A stretch of 64,000 bases of DNA from Lachnospiraceae bacterium. Its GTDB lineage: Bacteria > Bacillota > Clostridia > Lachnospirales > Lachnospiraceae. The translations under genes were made by a program, and so were the position numbers. Under the pieces are notes generated by a model. That model made no database searches. It saw only the letters and a program-made list of their open reading frames with translations, and had not been told where the DNA came from. The DNA lies in assembly GCA_009774375.1 (NCBI GenBank), contig VSNO01000002.1, forward strand, positions 12,651-76,650, in the 5' to 3' direction. Positions within the stretch are counted from its first letter, which is position 1. Every line of letters starts with the position of its first letter. Shown one piece after another: positions 59,830 through 64,000 of the stretch.

Positions 59830-60951
59830 ATGAACATCTTAAACATTGCAAATAATATCGCCCGGCTCAGACATGATAAAAAGATCACGCAGGAAGAGCT
59901 GGCAGAATTTATAGGTGTTACAAAAGCTTCTGTTTCTAAATGGGAGAACAATCAAAGTATGCCGGATATAACTATTTTGCCGCAGCTTGCCACATTTTTT
60001 GATGTCACAATAGATGAGCTGATCGGATACACACCTCAACTGTCAAAAGAACAGATTCAAAACCTTTATCAAAGATTCGGAAAGGATTTTACCGAACGTC
60101 CTTTTGACGAAGTGATGAATGAAACGCAGGCGTATGTAAAACGCTATTATACCTGCTACCCGTTCCTGTTACAGATCTGCATTTTATGGCTGAATCATTA
60201 CACCATGGCAGAGACCGAAGAAAAACGGACAGATATCTGTCTGCGTTTAGAAAAACTTTGTCAGCATATCAAAGAAAACTGTAAAAGCGTGAGGATTTAT
60301 GGAAATGTTATTCTGATCCAGTCACTTGTCTATTTCCAAATCGGACGAATACAGGAGATCGTGGACGAATTGGAGGAGTTTTCCGCTTCTAACAAATATG
60401 GTACTCAAAGTGCGATCCTTCTTGCACAGGCTTACGCATTGCTTGGCAATAAAGAAAAAGCAGACGGATGCTCCCAGATAAATATGTATGAGACAATAAT
60501 GAATCTATTGGCGAGTGCAGCGTGTCATCTTATGATACACACCGATGATCTATCTGTATGTGAAGAAACGATCAGCCGAATTGAGCGTGTGGCAGAAGTC
60601 TATAAGGTTTCCGAACTCAACCCAAATAGTCTGTTAGCTTTTGAACATCAGGCATCGATCTGCTATCTGGCACATGGAGAAAAGCAAAAAGCGCTGGAAC
60701 ATATTGATAAGTATGTTGCATACCTGTCCTGTCTGTTTTCAACAACAGATCTGCAGTTGCACGGAGATACCTATTTCAACAAGATCGAAGACTGGTTTGA
60801 TGATGAGCTTGATAACGGGACCCATGCTCCGCAAAATAGAAAGATTGTTTTGGAAGATGCCAAAAGGACACTGGATGTACCGCCATTTACCGTCTTAGAT
60901 GGAAACCCTGAATTTGAAAAGATAAAAAGGAAGTTAAAGGAGTTAAAATGA
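59830..60951 (+). CDS. XRE-family regulator with helical C-terminal domain
   Basis: A 373-residue regulator. The N-terminal helix-turn-helix is NIARLRHDKKITQEELAEFI, then GVTKASVSKWENNQSMPDIT. The rest (about 75-370) is helical and TPR-like: VYFQIGRIQEIVDELEEFSA, AQAYALLGNKEKADGCSQIN, HQASICYLAHGEKQKALEHI. Such sensors can bind peptides. AAGGAGGAG stands nine bases before the ATG. The gene overlaps the next by ATGA and starts a four-gene unit with a PLDc_N protein, ABC ATPase and ABC-2 permease, which it very probably regulates. Confidence 0.92.
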   Translation: MNILNIANNIARLRHDKKITQEELAEFIGVTKASVSKWENNQSMPDITILPQLATFFDVTIDELIGYTPQLSKEQIQNLYQRFGKDFTERPFDEVMNETQAYVKRYYTCYPFLLQICILWLNHYTMAETEEKRTDICLRLEKLCQHIKENCKSVRIYGNVILIQSLVYFQIGRIQEIVDELEEFSASNKYGTQSAILLAQAYALLGNKEKADGCSQINMYETIMNLLASAACHLMIHTDDLSVCEETISRIERVAEVYKVSELNPNSLLAFEHQASICYLAHGEKQKALEHIDKYVAYLSCLFSTTDLQLHGDTYFNKIEDWFDDELDNGTHAPQNRKIVLEDAKRTLDVPPFTVLDGNPEFEKIKRKLKELK

Positions 60952-61154
60952 TGAATACGATCGCAGAAATCTTACCTTTTTTGATTCCGCTTATGATTGT
61001 GGAATTTGCACTTCTTGGATATACGCTGTGGCATATTCTTACACACAGTCATTATAAGCGCGGAAATCGAACCTTATGGATAATTGTTGCCATGGTCGGA
61101 ATGAACTTTATCGGTCCGATTTTGTATTTTATTTTAGGAAAAGAGGACGTGTAA
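60948..61154 (+). CDS. Small PLDc_N-domain membrane protein
   Basis: A 68-residue protein with two membrane helices: LPFLIPLMIVEFALLGYTLW and TLWIIVAMVGMNFIGPILYF, ending LGKEDV. This is the phospholipase D-nuclease N-terminal (PLDc_N) motif, which occurs alone in Firmicute ABC operons without any phospholipase part. It starts in the last codons of the XRE gene and ends on the first base of the ABC ATPase gene (TAATG). It probably supports the ABC-2 transporter. Confidence 0.9.
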   Translation: MMNTIAEILPFLIPLMIVEFALLGYTLWHILTHSHYKRGNRTLWIIVAMVGMNFIGPILYFILGKEDV

Positions 61155-62056
61155 TGGATATCTTGAGGATTTCCCATGTGACAAAAGCATTTGGGACTAA
61201 GAAAGTCTTAAATGATCTGAATTTTTCTGTACCTGAGCATTCTGTTTATGGGTTTATCGGACAGAACGGCGCTGGAAAGACGACGACGATGAAAATTGTG
61301 CTCGGTCTGCTGAAACGTGATCAGGGCGAAATTCTTGTAAATGGCGAGAACGTTACTTTTGGGCAAAACAATGCCAATCAATATATCGGCTATCTCCCTG
61401 ATGTTCCGGAATTTTATGATTTTATGACGTCCCTGGAATATCTGACAATGTGCGGTCAGATTACAGGAATGTTAAAAAAAGAAATAAGAGAAAAGTCAAT
61501 TGAGCTGCTAAATCTTGTCGGACTCGACGCGGATCATAAACGGATCAAAGGATTCTCCCGTGGGATGAAGCAACGACTTGGCATCGCTCAAGCACTTCTA
61601 AACAGCCCGAAATTATTGATCTGTGATGAACCGACGTCAGCACTCGACCCGATGGGAAGGAAGGAGGTTTTAGATATACTTTCTTCTGTGAAAGAGCATA
61701 CAACGGTTGTATTCTCTACACATATCCTGTCCGATGTGGAACGCATCTGTGACCGGATCGCATTTCTTCACGAGGGGAAGATCGCCCTCAGCGGAACCCT
61801 GGAAGAGATCAGGAATATCAGAAAAGGAGATCGTATCGAACTTGAATTTTTGACGGAACAGGATGCAAAAAAATTTTCGGAGCTCTGTGCAGGCGGCAAA
61901 AAAACTGGCAGGACAAAATTACTTTTCTCCAAAAAGACAGAACGCGATATGTTGGAAATGATGAAATGCCTGTTACAAAATCAGATCTCTGTTGTGCGTT
62001 TGGAAAGATTGGAGCCAACGCTTGAGGACCTGTTTTTGGAGGTGATCGGAAAATGA
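61154..62056 (+). CDS. ABC transporter ATP-binding protein, DrrA/CcmA type
   Basis: A 300-residue ATPase beginning MDILRISHVTKAFGTKKVLN. Walker A is GQNGAGKTT, the Q-loop region IGYLPDVPEFYDF, the signature GFSRGMKQRLGIAQALL, Walker B LLICDEPTSALDPMG, and the switch is in VVFSTHILSDVERI. The C-terminal extension (IELEFLTEQDAKKFSELCAG, ending LEDLFLEVIGK) is typical of drug- or peptide-exporting ABC-2 systems. It overlaps the PLDc_N gene by one base and the permease gene by four (ATGA). It drives the permease that follows. Confidence 0.95.
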   Translation: MDILRISHVTKAFGTKKVLNDLNFSVPEHSVYGFIGQNGAGKTTTMKIVLGLLKRDQGEILVNGENVTFGQNNANQYIGYLPDVPEFYDFMTSLEYLTMCGQITGMLKKEIREKSIELLNLVGLDADHKRIKGFSRGMKQRLGIAQALLNSPKLLICDEPTSALDPMGRKEVLDILSSVKEHTTVVFSTHILSDVERICDRIAFLHEGKIALSGTLEEIRNIRKGDRIELEFLTEQDAKKFSELCAGGKKTGRTKLLFSKKTERDMLEMMKCLLQNQISVVRLERLEPTLEDLFLEVIGK

Positions 62057-62823
62057 AACAATTCACTGCTTTCATACAAAAAGAGTTTTTAGAGCAGTTG
62101 CGAAGCGGTAAGGCCATGATACTTGGAACTGTGTGTTGTATGTTTGGGATCATGAATCCTGCCACTGCCAAACTGCTGCCGTGGCTGCTTGAAATCCTAT
62201 CGGAACAGCTATCGGAAAACGGGATGTACATCACGGAAATACAAGTGGATGCCCTGACTTCATGGACGCAATTTTTCAAAAATATGCCTGTTTTGCTGAC
62301 CGTGTTCATCGTCCTGTTCAGCAGTATCCTGACTGCGGAATATCAGAAAGGGACGCTGATCAATATTGTTACTAAGGGAATGAAACGCTGGAAAATCCTG
62401 ATTGCCAAACTGTTGACGATGTTTGTTTTCTGGTCGGCTGGATACCTGGTAACTTTCGGAATAACCTACGGCTACAATGCTTATTTTTGGGATAACAATA
62501 TTGTCCTGAATTTATTGTTTGCCGTGTTTGGATATTATTTAACAGGATTGTGGCTCATATCAGTTGTCCTGACTGCGTCTTGTGTTTTAAGATCATCATC
62601 GGGAGTTATTCTTTTTACGGGTGCGGCGTTTGCTGTATCATACTTCCTCGGTCTTCTACCTGCATTTCGGGAATACGTCCCCACCTTTCTATTCAGATCA
62701 AATGATCTGTTGACAGGAGTGATCCACAGTGATGAATGCCTTGCTGCCATAGGCATTACGTTTTTCCTGACAATACTGAATGGATTTCTATCCGTTCTGT
62801 TTTTTGACAAAAAGGCGATATAA
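62053..62823 (+). CDS. ABC-2 type transporter permease
   Basis: A 256-residue permease with six helices (near residues 23-42, 80-98, 107-125, 140-160, 170-195 and 230-250). It starts MKQFTAFIQKEFLEQLRSGK, as usual for ABC-2 permeases. YQKGTLINIVTKGMKRWKIL is the cytoplasmic loop that meets the ATPase. It pairs with the ATPase overlapping it. Export of a peptide, lipid or drug is likely, the cargo is unknown. No clear terminator follows; transcription may run on to the structured region at 62995. Confidence 0.92.
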   Translation: MKQFTAFIQKEFLEQLRSGKAMILGTVCCMFGIMNPATAKLLPWLLEILSEQLSENGMYITEIQVDALTSWTQFFKNMPVLLTVFIVLFSSILTAEYQKGTLINIVTKGMKRWKILIAKLLTMFVFWSAGYLVTFGITYGYNAYFWDNNIVLNLLFAVFGYYLTGLWLISVVLTASCVLRSSSGVILFTGAAFAVSYFLGLLPAFREYVPTFLFRSNDLLTGVIHSDECLAAIGITFFLTILNGFLSVLFFDKKAI

Positions 62824-62994
62824 AAAATATTATAGAAGGCTAAATAGATAAATCCCGATTGATATAGGCGTGAAACTGTGTTAGACTATATTCGTTTCAA
62901 TTCCTTGTATCAGACATAGAGCGTATTTGAAAAATGCTCCAGAGAAAGAAGTGATCGTATGTGTGTCAACACCCAAAAGAAAAATAAAGCTTTT

Positions 62995-63098
62995 CTCCAT
63001 GCAAAGCCAGTAAGTTGCGACGGTTGCATGGAGATCAAGTAGAGGATGCCCGTGTGCATCAAAAGTGTCGCAAAATAAAAATGCCGGCTTTGCAACTT
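62995..63098 (+). promoter_or_regulatory. Self-complementary leader with mutually exclusive stems
   Basis: CTCCATGCAA (62995-63004) pairs perfectly with TTGCATGGAG (63024-63033). Overlapping segments have other partners: TGCAAAGCC (63000-63008) with GGCTTTGCA (63086-63094), TTGCGAC (63015-63021) with GTCGCAA (63067-63073), and AAGTTGC (63012-63018) with GCAACTT (63092-63098). The stems cannot all form at once, as in attenuators and riboswitches. It ends about 20 bases before the AAGGAGG of the CD3324-like gene. It matches no riboswitch class I know. Confidence 0.5.
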
Positions 63099-63125
63099 GA
63101 CTATCATATCAAGGAGGAAGTCCGC

Positions 63126-63389
63126 ATGAAATATCTGAATGCAAAATTGATTCTACCGGACACATTAGTAAAAGAATTACAAAATTATGTTCAAGGCGGA
63201 TATATCTATATCCCTGTCGAACAGAAACAACAAAAGCGTTGGGGAGAAGTTTCCGGCTACCGGCAGGAATTAAGGCAACGTAACAGGCAGATCAAAGAGG
63301 ACTACCGCAATGGTGTTTCCATGGAACGTCTGTCTGAAAAATATTGTTTATCCATATATGCGGTTCGGAAAATCATCTATCAGAAATAA
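63126..63389 (+). CDS. CD3324-family small protein
   Basis: An 87-residue protein starting MKYLNAKLILPDTLVKELQN, then GGYIYIPVEQKQQKRWGEVS and ending LSEKYCLSIYAVRKIIYQK. It matches the CD3324-type proteins of Clostridia, which resemble small DNA-binding proteins with a helix-turn-helix at the C-terminus (SMERLSEKYCLSIYAVRKII) and a basic middle. AAGGAGG lies 9 bases before the ATG at 63126; open codons before it overlap the leader. Function is unknown, a regulatory role is possible. Confidence 0.85.
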   Translation: MKYLNAKLILPDTLVKELQNYVQGGYIYIPVEQKQQKRWGEVSGYRQELRQRNRQIKEDYRNGVSMERLSEKYCLSIYAVRKIIYQK

Positions 63390-63431
63390 CCGTAAGGGGC
63401 TGCCCGGTTGCAGCCTCTTATTTTATGCACA

Positions 63432-63551
63432 CGGGCACCCAAAGGAAGATTGTCAGCATGCGCTGACGGGTGCCCGGCGCACGAGTAGGGGAAGAAGACT
63501 CTTCCCTACTCGATTGCACACGGAAATATGGCTCTTCCCTGCTCGATTACA
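63432..63551. repeat. Cluster of palindromes and direct repeats
   Basis: Three nested elements. CGGGCACCC (63432-63440) pairs with GGGTGCCCG (63468-63476) and encloses GTCAGC/GCTGAC (63452-63467). CGAGTAGGGGAAGA (63482-63495) pairs with CTCTTCCCTACTCG (63499-63512) except one base. The right arm plus CGATTGCA is repeated with two changes at 63532-63551. The first hairpin may end the CD3324-like transcript. The set looks like a short mobile palindromic unit. The rest of this 320-base gap before the next gene shows nothing else. Confidence 0.7.
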
Positions 63552-63712
63552 GTTCTTTTCTGTACCATACAGTATATAGAATATTTAATGCAATAGTTGT
63601 AAAATCAGATTGAAACATATAAAGATTTATTCAAAGAAAACAGCAGGAATTGTATAACGATTGAACATTCAGAAAATATATTTTCCCTTTGCATAGCAAG
63701 AAAGGAGCCATT

Positions 63713-64000
63713 ATGCCATCAAAAATCTACCCCCGTTCAAATGACAGGGAAACAGTCTATTTAAAAAGCGTCATCAGCAATCCCAATATCATCGTTGGCG
63801 ATTATACAATGTATAATGATTTTGTCAAAGAACCAAAGGATTTTGAGAAGAATAATGTTCTGTATCACTATCCGATCAATGAGGACAAGCTGATAATCGG
63901 CAAATTCTGTTCTATTGCCTGCGGCGCAAAATTTATATTCGAAAAATTCTTTAGACAGAGATATTTTATCGGGTTTCTGCCCTTTGTTTCCCGTAAAAAT
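63713..64000 (+). CDS. Vat-like xenobiotic acyltransferase, cut by window edge
   Basis: Ninety-six codons to the edge. It starts MPSKIYPRSNDRETVYLKSV, then NIIVGDYTMYNDFVKEPKDF, LYHYPINEDKLIIGKFCSIA and CGAKF, the pattern of streptogramin/chloramphenicol (XAT, Vat-like) hexapeptide acetyltransferases. After residue 75 the text (IFEKFFRQRYFIGF) does not follow the usual TSANH-STYPF segment with its catalytic histidine, so the gene may be frameshifted or divergent. AAAGGAG stands before the ATG. Most of the left-handed beta-helix lies outside the window. Confidence 0.7.
   Translation, partial: MPSKIYPRSNDRETVYLKSVISNPNIIVGDYTMYNDFVKEPKDFEKNNVLYHYPINEDKLIIGKFCSIACGAKFIFEKFFRQRYFIGFLPFVSRKN

Noticed and set aside
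59624..59851. 75-codon minus-strand frame between the phosphotransferase and the XRE regulator
   Set aside because: It covers the XRE promoter and ribosome binding site and shows no conserved pattern or start signal.

Overview
The window looks like a chromosomal segment of an anaerobic, gut-type Firmicute, most likely a Lachnospiraceae member. The evidence is the strong AGGAGG-type ribosome binding sites before nearly every gene, carbohydrate ABC (CUT1) transporters without their own ATPase, YesM/YesN-type two-component regulators, VanZ-like and BceRS-like modules, and DUF6034-, DUF3788- and CD3324-like proteins. No rRNA, tRNA, CRISPR array, insertion sequence or prophage was recognised.

Layout. 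1-5.0 kb (minus): response regulator, sensor kinase, ABC ATPase and a large FtsX permease that runs off the left edge. 5.1-7.4 kb: VanZ-like protein, an SH3-like membrane protein, gene debris and an intact RelB/YoeB toxin-antitoxin pair. 7.6-9.8 kb (plus): a methyl-accepting chemotaxis protein. 9.8-24.9 kb: a glycan-utilisation locus. It has an eight-gene minus-strand operon (solute-binding lipoprotein, two permeases, an unassigned roughly 812-residue protein, a GH28-like beta-helix protein, a cupin, a NifU-like small protein, a GH38 alpha-mannosidase) and a divergent YesN/YesM pair. 24.9-31.2 kb: a second transporter operon ending in a GH36 alpha-galactosidase, with a divergent AraC regulator. 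31.2-34.4 kb: a lipoprotein with a DUF4015 glycosidase-like domain and a YcxB-like membrane protein. 34.5-40.5 kb: glycogen phosphorylase, a LacI-type regulator, a lone CheY and a GlgX-type debranching enzyme. 40.8-44.5 kb: uronate catabolism, kduI facing a LacI regulator and uxaC.

From about 44.5 kb the sequence becomes visibly more AT-rich and full of decaying genes: a split DUF6034 lipoprotein, an intact sensor kinase beside a mutilated response regulator, frameshifted DUF2087, zinc-ribbon and DUF3788 remnants, and a deleted P-loop kinase. Intact genes sit among them: an AAA/PD-(D/E)XK protein carrying an in-frame repeat, two GNAT acetyltransferases, a second regulator-kinase-ABC module, a TfoX-domain protein, a phosphotransferase, an XRE/PLDc_N/ABC cassette, a CD3324-like protein behind a self-complementary leader, and a Vat-like acetyltransferase cut by the right edge.

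How the parts work together (inference). Extracellular oligosaccharides are sensed by YesM/YesN or AraC, imported by the CUT1 systems using an ATPase encoded elsewhere, and cut inside the cell by GH38, GH36 and the GH28-like and unassigned enzymes. Released uronates enter through KduI and UxaC. Surplus glucose can cycle through glycogen via GlgX and GlgP. The two regulator-kinase-ABC modules resemble envelope-stress or antimicrobial-peptide detoxification systems.
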